A stretch of 64,000 nt of DNA from Cyclospora cayetanensis (taxonomy: Eukaryota > Apicomplexa > Conoidasida > Eucoccidiorida > Eimeriidae). Shown here piece by piece: positions 22,948 to 35,107 of this stretch; the stretch's first letter is position 1; each line of letters starts with the position of its first letter. Made by a program: the position numbers and the translations under genes. The DNA lies in assembly GCF_002999335.1 (NCBI RefSeq), contig NW_020312059.1:62001-126000 (forward strand), read 5' to 3'. The notes below the pieces were generated by a model. That model worked only from the letters and a program-made list of their open reading frames with translations. It was not told the DNA's origin and ran no database searches.

Positions 22948-25900
22948 TTAGGGCTGGGAATGACTCGAGCGCATGGGAGGTTGCTGCTGATGCGAATCTT
23001 CTCCTGGTGCCCCTCTTAGCACAACTGAACCAGGGGAAGGAGGGCACCGCCTTCTATGCCTCAAGGCGTAGCCTGGAGCCTGATGCGCAACAAGCAGCGA
23101 AACGCCGACAGCAGCAGCTTGTACATCATCCACCTTCAAGACCACGAGAGCAAAGCCCTCTCAGCTCGCAGACGGCACAACACCCCAAGCGACTAAAGAG
23201 GCCCCTCTTCTCTCCCCTCTTTTCTCCTCCCCTCTACGCAGTCTCTATCTCCTCTGCCCACAGCCTCCTGCCCCCCCAAGAGACACTGCGAACGCCACTC
23301 ACTGCCACACGATCCTCTGCAGCCGCCTTCGTAGATGCAACTTTCTGGGGATCTACCCAAGGGGGAACCTGCAGGAGCAGCAGTTGCCGCTGCCTGTTGT
23401 AAGGCCCCACAGATTCGCTCTGCTCCCGATACGTTGCCAACACCTCCGAAGAATTCTCCCTCCGCGGCAACAGCAACCGCCTTCGCACCCATGCTCTACA
23501 GTCGTCCGTGACATCCTTCACTGCATGCGCAGAAAGCGTCAAAATTCGACTGCTGCCCGAACTACTGCTGTCTCCAGCGCCAGATTTCGAAGCCGCATGA
23601 GAAACTTTCCCTCCTTCTCCGTCAAAAAGGACAGGTCCCCAAGTGGCGTCGAACCAAGCCTCTTCTATCGACTGCTTTCTTTGCAACAAAACAGATGAGA
23701 AGAGCAAAGGTTGCTGCTCTTGTTGCTGTTGTTCTTGTTGCTGCTGTTCTTGTTGCTGCTGTTTTTGTTGCTCTTGTTTTTGCTGCTGCTGTTTTTGCTG
23801 CTGCTGTTGCAGAGTATCTAGGGCAAGGCAGCAAGCCGCGAAGTGTCCGTACACCCGGATGGAGAAGCTGCGACTGCCGTTGCTGCAGCTGAGTCTCGCC
23901 TGCTGCTCAGCTGCGCCTTGTGGCTTGTCTCCAGGAGTAACTCTCCCACGTAGTCCTTCTTCCTGCCCCTGCTGCACTTCGCCTAAATCCCTAACAAAAG
24001 GGCCAGAAGTAGACGCTAGCAAGACATGCCACGCAGTTGCTGACACAGCAAGAGCAGGGTGTGGAGGCACCTTGCACTCGACGGCTCGGTAGGCCTCATG
24101 TCCTGTTTACACACAGCAAGCAGACCATAAGGGTGGTGTGTATATGTGGAGTGTATGTGTATATGTATTCACGTGCATGTATGTGTATGTATGTGTATTC
24201 ACGTGCATGTATGTGTATGTATGTGTATTCATGTGTATGTATGTGTATGTGTATTCATGTGTATATGTGTATGTATGTGTATGTATGTGTATTCATGCGT
24301 ATGTATGTGTACATGTATGTATGTGTAAGTATGTGTGTATATGTGTAAGTGTATATGTAAGTATGTGCATGTCTCGACGGATTTTTTTTCTTGGCAGGCC
24401 TTGCTTAGCCTCCCCTCTAAGAAAGTCGCGTCAGGTGCTCTGCGCATTTGCATGCGGGCATGCCTGGTCTGGATAGACAGACGCTGCATGAAGATTGCGA
24501 CTTTTGAGACTCACCATGAACGCGGAGCAAAAACTGTTTGGCAAGCTCCTCCATCTCCTTCTTGCCCACAATCGCAGCTGCCACGAGAAGAAGCTGCTCC
24601 TCGTCGATCTGGCTATCTCTTCTCTTGTCGCTGCCGTCCTCTGCATCGCTCTGGCAGTCGAAAGCCCCTTCTTCGCGAGCAAGACGCAACTGCTTCCTCC
24701 AATCATGCTCGGCTTGGTCACGTTTGTTCGCATGTTGCTGCCCCTGCTGCTGCATGCGATCAGAAACAGCTTCCTGATCGCGTTCTCGCTTTTGTGAAAG
24801 CCCCCGTATCTCCTCCCCACCTCGGAGATGCTCCAGTTCTGATGCTGCAATTGCCTCGAGCTGAGAAAGCCTCTCCTTTCGAGAGCTGGAAAGTAAGGCT
24901 TTGCGCGGCGGGATATAGACGTGTCTGTGCTGCTGGCGCAAGCTGTCAAAGGCCTCCTGAAGAGCACCCCCACCCCCACTGCCACTAGTACTACTGCTGC
25001 TGCTGCTGCTGCTGCTTCCCCCCCCCGCTGATGCGCTGCTGTTGCTGTTGCTGCAGCTGCTGCTGCTGCTGCTGCAGCCGCCGTGGGGGGGGGATACGAC
25101 AACAGCTGCATGCTGCTGAAGCAAACGGCATATGACACATGGACCTCTTTCGCCAGAGGAGGCCTCGTCTGTCGCTGCTGCGGCTGGTAGAGAATCCTCT
25201 TCAGCGAGCTGCTGGCAAAGAGGACGAATGCGCTCCCAACAACACTGCACAGCAGACGGCAAGAGCAGCTGCCCAGCTTCGCATTGCCGCAAGGCCTGAA
25301 CGCATCTCACACATCAGCAACAGCAGGCAAAGCAGGAGTAGGCACATCTCAAAAGCATGGGCAAGACTGCGCAGCAACGAACAGCAGTAGCAGCAGCAAC
25401 TGAAACAGCAGCAGCAGAAGCAAGTGCAACAGGCAGCAACAAGAGCAACAAACAACAACAGGAGCAACAGGCAAAAATAAAAGCAACAATAGCAAGAGCA
25501 ACAAACAACAACAGCAAGAGCAACAAACAACAACAGGCGCAACAAACAACAACAAGAGCAACAAACAACAGCAACAAGAGCAACAAACAACAGCAACAAG
25601 AGCAACAAACAACAGCAACAAGAGCAACAAACAACAAAAACAAGAGCAACAAACAACAGCAACAAGAGCAACAAACAACAAAAACAAGAGCAACAAACAA
25701 CAGCAACAAGAGCAACAAACAACAACAACAAGAGCAACAAACAACAGCAACAAGAGCAACAAACAACAGCAACAAGAGCAACAAACAACAGCAACAAGAG
25801 CAAAAAACAACAGCAACAAGCGCAACAAACAACAGCAAGAAGAGCAACAACAACACACGTTTATCAGGTGTGCTAGTTAATTAGCGAAAGTACCCACCTT

Positions 25901-28645
25901 CGCACAGACGGCTTGGAGGCTAAGTGAGAATTCCATGGGAAGGCGACGGATGCTGAGGCTGCCTGTTGTGTCGTCGGCGAGTGTCTCCTGCCTTTCCAAC
26001 TCTTTGCGTATGTCTTCCTTGAAGTCTCCTTCGGCTGCAGATGCAACTGCTGTTGCTGCGGCTGCTACGATAAAGGCCAAGCCGTCGCTCGCTGCTGCTG
26101 CGCTGGCAGCTGCGGGGTGGTCTGGCAGCAACTGCCGCTGCTGTTGCTGCCCTTGCGACGGGGGAAAATCCTCGTCTGCAAGCGAGGAGGGGGCGTCTGA
26201 GACGGCTTTTTCGGCGAGAATCGCCTGCCTCGAAACATCCCCACTGCCCCCACTAAGCACCAGACTCTCTCTCTCTCCCTCCGCGGCAGCAGCTGCAGCA
26301 GCTGCCGCAGGAGGATCGACGCTGGACGCTGAGGCTGCACTGGGAGCAGCAGATAGTGCAGCAGCCTTCTCCGCGCTATCTCCGGCTAAGTCTGCTGGAG
26401 AGGCCGTTTGACCTTCAGCGGCAGTTTCCTCTTCCTGGCAAGAAGAAGCATCCTTTTGCACCGCCATGTCTTCTTCTTGCCGCCTGCTGCTTGCGCGAAC
26501 TTCTGGCAACTCTGTCGACGACGCAGCCGCAGCAACAGCTGCAGTAACATCCTTCGTCAATGTTGCTGCTGTTGTTAATGTTGCTGCTGTATCCTCCGTT
26601 GTCTGCGTCGCTAGGCCTCCTTCTCCTCCTTCTCCTCCTCTACCAGCCGCCATCCCCCCCCCCTTCTGCTGCTGCTGAGAGGCACTCTGCGATAAGGCTT
26701 GTGGCTGCGGAGCAACTCTTAAGAGGCATTCCAGCAAGGGTTCTTGCGGCAAGGCAGCGAAGCTGCGGAGCAGCTTCGCCAGCTCGAAGAAGAGAAAGGC
26801 GTTGTCGCGCTGCCACTCAGACACCCCCAAACCTATGTGTGCGCTGCCAGCCTCATTTTTCGGCAGTTGCTGATTTCCGTCCGAGAGGCATGCAGCAAGT
26901 GTGGAGCCAAGAAGGCTGCCGCTTCTCCCCTCCTCCCCCTGCTGCCTGTCTGCAGCAGCAGTCTGCGTCGGAAAGTGTGGCAAGTCATAGGCAGCTTGTA
27001 GCAACGGCCTTAACCCTGCAAGGGCGTATCTTGTCAAGGCGGCGCCAGCAACATCCTGCTGCTCCTCGTTCTGCAGTGAAGCAGACACAGCCGCTGCCGC
27101 TGCAATCGCTGCTTCTGCTGCTGCTGCCGTTGTTGGTGTCTCCTCACCGTCGGATATTTGCACCTCTGCACACCCCCGAGTCAAGCGCACAGTCGCTCGC
27201 TGAACTCCTGCTGCGCTAACACCAACAATAGGTGAAGATGGATTCGCAACAAGCTGTTGTTGCTGCTGTTGCTGCTGTTGTTGCTGTTGTTGCTGCTGCT
27301 GTTGCTCTGGTAGGATCTCTTGTGGATGGCAGTCCTCGCCATCCCCAGAGCTGCTCTGCTGCTGCTGTTGCTGCTGCTGTTGCAAAAGTCGAATGATGCG
27401 ATTCAGAAGCTTAGCTCTCTGCTGCCGAAGAGCCTCCCCCTGCTGCTGCTGCTGCTGCTGCTGCTGCTCACCTTGAAGGTCGTCTTGCTGCCGATGATGC
27501 TGCGAAATTATCTGCAGCAGTCGCCCCTGCTGCCGCTGCTGTTGCGACAAGAAGGATACTAAACGCTGCTGCAGAGAAGGCAGCGGAGCGTCTCCATGTG
27601 CAGTTTTCGGGGAAGGAGGAGCTGCAGCGGGAGGAAGAGCAGCAGCAGCAGCAGGGAGATCTCCTCGAGTCGGCAGTAGCTGCTGCTGCTGGTGTCGCAG
27701 CATTTGCAGACAGCCCAGCAGATGCTGCACTGCTTCACCCTCTCGCTGCAGTAGGGGCCGCTGTTGTTGTTGTTGCTGCTGCTGTTGCTGTTGTTGCTGT
27801 TGCTGTTGCTGCTGTTGCTGCTGTTGCATCTCACGGGTGTGCTTCATCCGATCAAGCTGCTGGAGGCGCTGCCGCAGCAATTTCATCGAGTCTTGATGCT
27901 GCGAAGCTGCGACTGGAGAAGCTTGGATTGGCTCAAGCCCTTGAAAGGCGATTTCTCCGCATCGCAGCGTTGCATCCTCTGCGGCTGCATGCAACTGGTG
28001 GTGTTGTTGCTGCTGCTGTTGCGACACTGCCGCTGCAACAGCAGCGTGATTTACGGAGACTCCTAGTAGCCGCTGAAGCCGCAAAAGAGTATCTGCGGGG
28101 ATGCCTCCTTGCTGTTGCAGTTGCTGAAGCTGCTGTAGCTGCTGCAGCTGTGCTTGCTGTCGTTGAACATGTTGCAGCTGCTGTTGCTGCTGCAGCTGCC
28201 GCAGCTGTTGCTCTTGTCGCTGCTGCTGCAGGTGTTGTTGCAGCTGCTGGTGCTGCTGCTGCAGCAGCTGCTGTAGGGGCTGCTGCTGCTGCTGCTGCTG
28301 TTGCTGGTGCTGTTGCTGTTGCACTTCCCGCATTCGAGCAGATTTTTGTTCGGCCGTCAATAGTTGCTGTTGCTGTTGCTGCTGGAGCTCAAGCTTCTCG
28401 GAGTCGCCACTCAGCTGCTGAAGAAGTTGATGCAGCAGTTGCTGCTGCAGCAGGAGCTGCTGCGGCGGGGGGTTACTCTCTACATGAGGCTCCTGCTGAA
28501 GGGGAGGGGATACCTCTAGAGTTCCTCCTTCCAGCTGCTGCTGCTGCTGGTGCTGGTGCTGGTGCTGCTGGTGCTGCTGGTGCTGGTGCTGCTGGTGCTG
28601 CTGGTGCTGCTGAGCTTCGACTTGCGTATCTGATATCACGTGCAT
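22948..28645 (-). CDS. Glutamine-rich protein of unknown function
   Basis: Four exons on the minus strand: 28645-25898, 25295-24515, 24102-23303, 23157-22948. Phases match (0, 1, 0), with donors AAG|GTGGGT, ATG|GTGAGT and GCA|GTGAGT, for about 1512 residues. I took MHVISDTQVEA at 28645 as the start because the 172 codons upstream read like 5' UTR. The first 550 or so residues are mostly Gln runs broken by Leu, His and Arg; next comes an Ala/Glu/Ser-rich part; then a Ser-run and charged coiled-coil-like part (exon 2); then a more ordinary region joined across exon 3 (FLLRVHG-HEAYRAVECKV, SFSIRVYGHFAACCLALDTL). The last exon gives FALVVLKVDDVQAAAVGVSL. No catalytic motif is recognisable. Large Gln-rich nuclear regulators look like this, but that is only an analogy. 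The last exon is the least certain. Confidence 0.6.
24136..24375. repeat. GTAT/GTGT tandem repeat in an intron
   Basis: ATGTGTATGTATGTGTATTCATG-like units repeat for about 240 bp. They fill the 24103-24514 intron of the minus-strand Gln-rich gene, which therefore sees the CATA/CACA strand. The plus-strand Val/Tyr/Cys/Met-rich frames here are repeat translations. Confidence 0.85.
25430..25850. repeat. CAA/GAGCAA tandem repeat in an intron
   Basis: AGAGCAACAAACAACAGCAACA-like units are tandemly repeated for about 420 bp, with a period of roughly 24-27 bases. The block lies in intron 25296-25897 of the Gln-rich gene. On the gene's own strand it is a TTG/TTGCTC array, so it does not extend the poly-Gln coding. 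Confidence 0.85.
27240..28620 (-). repeat. Coding CAG-type repeat block (poly-Gln)
   Basis: On the minus strand CAG and CAA codons dominate for about 1.4 kb, with pure runs at 27255-27305, 27765-27830 and 28270-28325. CAA interruptions are common. The frame is kept throughout, so the runs are inside a real coding exon. Confidence 0.8.
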
Positions 28646-31600
28646 GTTGCAGCATAGTGGTGAACTCGACAGGGTTTCCCTTGGCCTCCGGCTTGGGGGC
28701 AGGGGCCCTCCAGCCCATACCAGGGGGGCCCCCTCGACAGGGGGCAAGGGGGTCGAAAGGATTTTTTGGAGGAAGAACTTGCTAAGGGGCGAAACGAGAC
28801 TCTGCCGACGCGTGGAATCAGCAAGTGGCGGGGACAGGGAAGGGATGGAGGGCGGAGGCGAGCGCAGGAAGAGTCGTAAGACACGGCAGCGGTGCAGTAG
28901 ACAGCGTGGTCGCAAGTCGAGGCGGTGTGAGTGGAAGTCTGCTCGCTTCCCTCCAACGTGCGAAGTAGAAACTGGATAATTTTGTGGAGAAAAGAAGAAA
29001 GCTCTGGTGGCTCGCGCTCTTGCGAGTCGGCGGCTGCAGCGGCTGCTGCTGCTCCATGAGACGGTGGTGTTGCTGCTGCTCAATGGGGCTGCGCGGGGGG
29101 TTAGTTCTGCTGCTCCATTCTTCTTTCGAGGAGTTCTTTGAAAATTAGACCGTAGTAACATCCCTTAATCTCCCAGTCGTGGGGGGATGCAGCTAGAGAG
29201 TGCGCAGGAGCTGCTGCTGCGACAACAGCGGAACGGCAGCTGTGCTGCAGCCACCACACCCCGCAGGATGGCGGGGGTGTTCATGGAGAGGGTCGCATGC
29301 TCTCTATCTGCTCGACTGTGCACAAAAGCGCTCCAACGGCTAGTGGAACTCGAGGAGAAACACGCGACATCGTCGGGGGGACCCACCTTCAGTCTATGAA
29401 GAAGCAGCTATTAAGCCATGCTGCCGTCCTCAGGAGGTGCTGTGCAAAGCGAACTGACGGAAAACTGTCTCTACAGCCCACCCCCCTGACTGCCGTACAT
29501 ACCATCTTCCCTTCCAGCAGCCCGTCAATCCTTAACTCTGACTTTTAGAGCTTTGCAGCAGCTGTAATTGGGATTGTGGCATCTCCCACGCACTGGCGTC
29601 GTGTGCCTGATGGGTGCTGACTGTTCTCGCACACCCCTCTACATCGGCGGATTTTTGCATCGCTCCTATGAGGGGCCCCCCAGTCAGAAAATCCTGCGTG
29701 CCAAAGGGGACAAAAATTCGAGAGAATGCCGGTGTGCACTCAATGCAAAGAGCTGCTTCCCGCTTCTCGCCACTCGTCGCACACCGCAGAGTTACGGAAT
29801 AAATATAGAGCCAGCTCGAGTTATTTCCCCTACATTTGCTCGAGATATTATTCGAACACTGTGCACCCTCGTATCCTCATGACTGAGAATGCTACATACT
29901 TGAATGCTTCCTTCTTACGTGCAGTGCAGCCTGCTACAACGGTTGCCTGTCAAGCTATCATGTTGTCCTTGTAGAGAGGAGGGAACACGCAGGCTTGTTG
30001 CTTCGGAGGGAACATCTTGTGCGCAATATTTAAGTCAACCTGGCCGCTTTTAGCGGGCTAAAAGCTACCTGTGGGTCCCCAAACTGGCTCAAATAGTCTT
30101 CAAGCGGCTGCAGCCACGCCTACCCTAGCTGTCCCTCTCCCATCATGTCGGGAACTACTCTCGAGGTCGGGAAAGCGGGGGAACAGGAAATTGTGGGAGT
30201 TGTTTCAAACATACACTCAAGTCTCTGTGAAGCTTGTGTCGAGTCTGGTGTTGAGCGTCTCCCTACGAGGATTTAGATAAAACCTTCACAGTTGGCAGCT
30301 GCTCCCCGCTCAACAAGTGGCAGTTTGTGCGGTGGGATATCGCTGTCTGCTTTCCATTGAGCTCCTCACCAACTTAATGGTCTGCCTTTCTTTGGCAGCA
30401 CTATGGGGAAAATACCTGTTATGATGTAGGTTGACGGTGGCGCAACGCCTGCTGAGGCTGCGGTGATCGGCACGCAAGCTGATGTGAACGCAGTAGGTCC
30501 ACAGCTGGCAAAAGGGCATGAGCTCCCTGCCGGTAAAAAATTTATGGATGCGTCAACAACGTTATGCCAACCATGAGAGTGTAAGGGCCAAGAATAAGCA
30601 AGTACTCGAAGATTTAATCAGCCAGTTGGAGATGTACCTCATCTTGTGCACGTCCAGATCAAAAGAAATGAATGATTCTTCTGGTACATTTTTCGGAGGC
30701 CGACGCCCTTTAATGTTGGCTCTATTCATGTAGAGAAGGTCGTCTGGCTCAAGTATTACTGCAGTTCAAGCCTTCATACATGTTTGACACATCGGTTTTT
30801 AGACAGGTAAGCACAAGAGCAAGCTTTGGAGTACATGAGAAATCTGAGAAAGGGAACGCATTCGTATAACGAGACGCAGGAAATGGTGCTTTGCAAACGC
30901 CAGAACGTAGACGAATACTGCTCTATCAGTAGAATATCTCAGTTCTTCCCGAAGTGGCACGTCATGTGATCGCAGCATGGCAACGACTCAGCGGTAAAGC
31001 AACCTACTAGTGGGGCTTCCAAAGAGCTCCGCGAAACTTCGGTAGCAGATGAGCGCAACGCCTGCTTCTCTGCTTAAAGAGGCCATATCGAGTTGATATA
31101 TAGAACCTATTGATTTCAAGGCTCTATCAATCAACCCTTGCCTACAGTCTGAGGGAAACATGTAAAGAAAGCCAAAGGGGACCCACGCTTCTAAGTAGCC
31201 GAGGAGCAGCCCAACAACGCATCCGCTTCCATAGTAGGTGATTGGGCCATATCCGCCGAAAGTGCAACCTCATGCAAAAAGCCAAAGACCTGGCTCAACG
31301 CAGCTGGTCCAAGCAGAGGTAGGACTTGGCTAACACACGAAACGCATCAGGGAAACAGAATGACCAGTCTTCCAAAAATCGTTTAGAAAAAGCTGCCTCT
31401 GGTATTTTTAAACGCGTATTAAGCTTATAATGAACCGTTTAGGGTGGCTACCTCAACAAGAAGAGGTCGATTCTTCATACGGCCGGCTCAGCAGCGTAGT
31501 AAGAGAGGGCAATTCTTAGCACGCATCCAGTATGAGCGGCTTAGCAACTGATTCGCTAGTAGGGAATTCCAGTAAGCATTAGAAAGAGGTATAACAGGAA

Positions 31601-31797
31601 TGTTCAAATATCAAGGGGGGAATCGCCGATGTGCTAAGTAATGACGAACTGCAAGCAGGCTTGCATCATGCTGATCATCAAACTGCACCCTATTCAGCTA
31701 TTCTTTGGGGCATTTTCACGCTGTGTTACACGCCTTGGAAAGCCCTTATAGCATGGCGGGTAAGTTGAGGCAAAGATGGAAGAGTCACTGAGAGGGA
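28646..31797. other. Intergenic stretch, promoter side of the Gln-rich gene
   Basis: 28646-29161 is open on the minus strand, but its Arg/Ser/Pro/Leu composition suggests a translated 5' leader; a GGGGCCCCCTCGA word lies at 28723-28735. From 29165 on I find no domain in any frame. The part near 30500-31800 may be the badly decayed gag and protease end of the retroelement that follows, but nothing recognisable remains. Confidence 0.4.
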
Positions 31798-31809
31798 TTA
31801 CTGGAGGAA

Positions 31810-32223
31810 TTGACGAGTGCCGTTGGGCAAAGACTGGTGTTGGTACCCGGACAGGACAGAAGGTTTCACTTCTGGGCTAACTTTAAACCGATGAGCAAGA
31901 TCGCTGTGGAGGAAATTTTTCTGATTTCTCATGTTGATGACTTACTGGACAAGCTACATGGATCAGCAGTCTACTTGTCAATTGACTTCACTGGCGTTTT
32001 CTCAAAAATCTTTATTTGCCCCGGCGACAAGCGTAAAAGGGCGTTCTACATTCTCACTCTCAGACTCGAGCACTTCTGCATGCTGTTTGACTTCTTATAT
32101 GCCTTAAGTGAGCTGCGACGTCGAGCTAATCAGGACATATATAAGCCTGTAAAGGAGAGGTCGATGGCTGTCGACATGGACGAGAACTTAGTATCCAGTG
32201 GAAGCATTCAAAAGCACATATAG
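31810..32223 (+). pseudogene. Reverse transcriptase fragment
   Basis: An open frame of 137 codons that aligns by eye to the palm of a gypsy-type RT: the VPxxD-type start (VLVPGQDRRFHF), HVDDLLDKLHGS, IDFTGVFSKI, the KRAFY strand, and MDENLVSSGSIQKHI where the YxDD box should be. The two catalytic Asp of that box are disturbed, so the enzyme is inactive. It is cut off from the downstream RNase H part by stops. Confidence 0.75.
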
Positions 32224-33204
32224 CACCTACGGGGTGCGCTTCAGCTTGTGTGGGGCATGCAAGTATGGGAAGGCAATTTTTATAAATAAGAGAAATAATT
32301 GTTTCTGGGATTTCGTGTCGTGGCTACAGTATTTGAGCCAGATCCGGCAGAAGTTCAAGTAATGAAGGCTTGACCTTTTCCTTTACGCACCATCAAGGAC
32401 ATTGAAAGGTTCTATGGGCGTGCATCTTATCGGTACAATTCTGATCCATGGGTTGCTGTGACGGCTGTATTCTTGGCCGATCTACTTCGGGAAACGCAGA
32501 CCATGAGCTGGACAAAAGAGGCGGCTGTTGCAGCAAGGACGCGCATAAGACGCCTTTACTTCTCCAGTACTCGCGCTACCCGGTAATGTGAGCCAATCCT
32601 TCGTTTAAAACGGTTAAAATGACGTAGCAGTGGCTGATCTTGCTTACTAACAGGCTACGGGCTCTCCAAAGCATCAAATTGTTGCTTGTCATTGCCATCC
32701 CTCCACCGAAATCGAGCAGCTGCCTCCAGTGCGGGGAAAGGAGCTCGGCAACGTGGGAAAGGATAGTACACCGGTACTATTAATATGGGCACCATTTTAC
32801 TGTCCAAATCGGCCATCAGTATCTTTTAGGAATTTGACAGTCCTAGAGCTGTTGGTTGCCTTGGCAGTTCCTGCAATACGACTTTACAGTGAAGTACATT
32901 CAAGGCATTATTAGCATAGTCGCCGACGCGCTCTCGCAGTGTCCTGGCCATTCACCGTTGTGTAGCTCAACCAATCTTGTCTGTGATGATTTGCCGCTTT
33001 TTATCGCCAATGTGCAAGTCTTATGCTTTTGACACCCATGCATCCACTATTACTGCCCAGAAGGGTGAAGCAGTGCCATGTTGATATTACCTGCTGTGGC
33101 TTAAGACAAAGCGGGAACTCACATTTGTGCATTCCAACCTCGATTTACAGTGATGCTTTGCACAAAGCAGAGGTAATGTTCTTCCGGACTATGAAGGAAT
33201 TCAC

Positions 33205-33400
33205 ACCACAGTGGGAAAGCTCCCACGGTCCTTCTGGTGGCGTTGGATGCGTCTCGCCGCAGAGGCTTATGCACTGTCATGCCCATGCTGTCAGCAGATA
33301 CACCCGCACCATTTACTCAGATCCGGCCTTCTAAGAGGCCCTCTGGTTCCTCAAAGAGCTTGGACTGACCTAACAACCTTTTTGTTGGATTGCAGGGAGC
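33205..33400 (+). pseudogene. Integrase zinc-domain fragment
   Basis: The frame starting near 33211 reads GKLPRSFWWRWMRLAAEAY, then CPCCQQIHPHH, GLLRGPL and RAWTDLTTFLLD. These are the counterparts of the W-x-G-M helix, the C-x2-C pair and the start of the core of gypsy integrases. Stops follow. Core traces (HIDPKMTSENYPEADGHS, read across frames) continue near 33600-33660. Confidence 0.65.
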
Positions 33401-34127
33401 CAAGGATCGCCATAGCATCTACCACTCTGCAACGCTTTCATCTAAGCCCTTGCTCCAACTCAACCACGGCTACACAAAAAAGTTGTGCGAATAATCTTTT
33501 CATATATTTTGTAGCTTTGCCCACTCCCCACTACTATTAGTGAAGACGATGATCCAGAGTTTGCCCTCGTTTGTGCATTTTCTGCGTGCCTTTGCGACTC
33601 ACGTGCACATTGATCCTAAAATGACCTCTGAGAACTATCCTGAGGCAGATGGGCATTCAATGCAAAAGTAGCCGCACTCTTTCGTAGCATTTGCGACTCC
33701 ATGCTCACTGAAATCGAGCTGCTCGGCTTCGTTTTCTTCGTTGTTTTGAGTGGGCTGATTAAACAGCAGTACATTCATCTACCCGTTGCTTTTCTGCCAC
33801 CCTTGTCGCAATGACGATATTTCTCTGATCCTGGCCTGTATCTGTTGGTCCAGTGTCAGCAGCCAATTTTAATAGCGGAACCCTTCAGAGAGCCACTGGC
33901 TATCGCCCCAAAGTTTGCGCCGAGTAATCACGAAAAGCGGCAGTCGGCTGGGTGTCTCAAGCCTGCAAGTTTTCTACCGATGAATCGGCCGACTTTACGC
34001 GGTGCATTAGAAGGTGACTAGACGAAGAAAGTCGCGGCCAGGTGGCTAGGACCATTCGAAGCTTTCTCATGAATCAACGGTTTTTCCTACTTCAACGATT
34101 TCCCCAGAAGTTGGAGGTGGTACAAAA

Positions 34128-34337
34128 GTGGCAATATTGGACCCCAAGAGAAGTGCTAACATTGCTAGAATTAGCTCTCCGAACTATTCGCGCAATTCGC
34201 CACGTAGGCAACTGACCCAAATGGAGGTGGAGGTTCCACAGGAAGCCATAGAATTGATGGATTCTAGGACTGTTGAGCGCCACGGAGACATTTTACGGGA
34301 GTTTTCAGTGAACTGGGGCGGGAACGCCAACCTCTGA
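34128..34337 (+). pseudogene. Chromodomain remnant of the retroelement
   Basis: A 69-codon frame ending EAIELMDSRTVERHGDILRE then FSVNWGGNANL. The pattern V/I-E-x-I-L-x-S-R then hydrophobic-V-x-W-x-G matches the first strands of a chromodomain, which in chromoviruses sits at the integrase C-terminus and guides insertion into marked chromatin. The usual K-W-K-G-Y is altered to N-W-G-G-N. Confidence 0.6.
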
Positions 34338-34340
34338 GGG

Positions 34341-35107
34341 GCAGTTGTGGAATTTGTTGTATCTTTGAGAACTTGCGGCGTTGCCTTGAAATGCTAGTCT
34401 CCCTCGACGGAATTCCTCGCATTACTTAGTCCCTCCCCTTCCCTCGCGCATGCTCTGCCTGTAAGACCTGGCAGTGTTTCAAGCAATGTCAATGAATGAA
34501 GTTGGCTATTTTTGTTGAAGCATATTATACGCTTAGGGAGGACTTTCAGGCACGCCGTTTGAACGAAAATACAGCAGGAGCATGCAGCACTGCCCACTTT
34601 AATGGCCTAAAGGTGCATACAAAAGAATGCGAAGGTTGCTTTATAAGGCGAGGGTTCAATACACACACACAGACACGCAGGCACACACAGACACAAAACT
34701 CAGAAGGCTCCCAAATTTTAGCACTTCGATAACAGCGAACCGTTGGGCCACAGTGATCGTGTTGGTTTGGTCTCTCTTTCGTTGTTGGTTACTGTGTATG
34801 CCTTTCTTTCAGTCGTATTCACTGTGCCAGTCAATGCAAACGTTTGCTCTTCTCTTTTGCAGTATCTGCAGGTCTCTGGCTGCCTGGGGAGCGACGAGTG
34901 AGCGAGAACTCATTCGCCATCCTACACGCAGTTGCTCTCGACGTACAGGTACAGAGCATGAGGGTGTTTGTTCCATATTGCGGGAACGAGGGAGGTGGGG
35001 GGACTATGTAGCGGGTTAAGCCAAACAACACTTTTGACTACACCGGTGGTATTTAACAAGGAAGGAGTAAGGATTTGTCGAATCTGTTAGCCTGCTCGTA
35101 TACCTAA
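34341..35107. other. Gap between retroelement and fold-back element
   Basis: AT-richer DNA with a CA-type run at about 34660-34700 and short frames only. No domain or RNA gene is seen. Confidence 0.5.

Larger units (their letters stand above)
31798..34340 (+). mobile_element. Degenerate Ty3/gypsy chromodomain retrotransposon (chromovirus type)
   Basis: In order on the plus strand are remnants of reverse transcriptase (31800-32225), the RNase H hinge (about 32385-32580), integrase (about 33205-33400, with core traces to about 33800) and a chromodomain (34225-34337). RT landmarks include HVDDLLDKLHGS in place of the usual IDDLLDxLxGA. The element is full of stops and frame changes between domains. 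The RT active-site box is no longer intact. No clear LTRs or primer-binding site were found by eye. The order POL then chromodomain defines the chromovirus clade, which has been reported from Eimeria genomes. Confidence 0.8.

Noticed and set aside
24138..24476. Val/Tyr/Met/Cys-rich plus-strand frames
   Set aside because: They translate the GTAT/GTGT repeat in an intron of the minus-strand gene.
25201..25858. Cys/Leu/Val-rich minus-strand frames of up to 200 codons
   Set aside because: Repeat translation of the TTG/TTGCTC intron array; frames are interchangeable and bounded by splice sites of the Gln-rich gene.
27598..28785. 395-codon Ala/Val-rich plus-strand frame
   Set aside because: Shadow of the poly-Gln coding strand (CTG read as GCT/GTT); no start context or motif.
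31439..31452. TTTAGGG word that could suggest telomeric repeat
   Set aside because: Only a single unit occurs; no tandem array.
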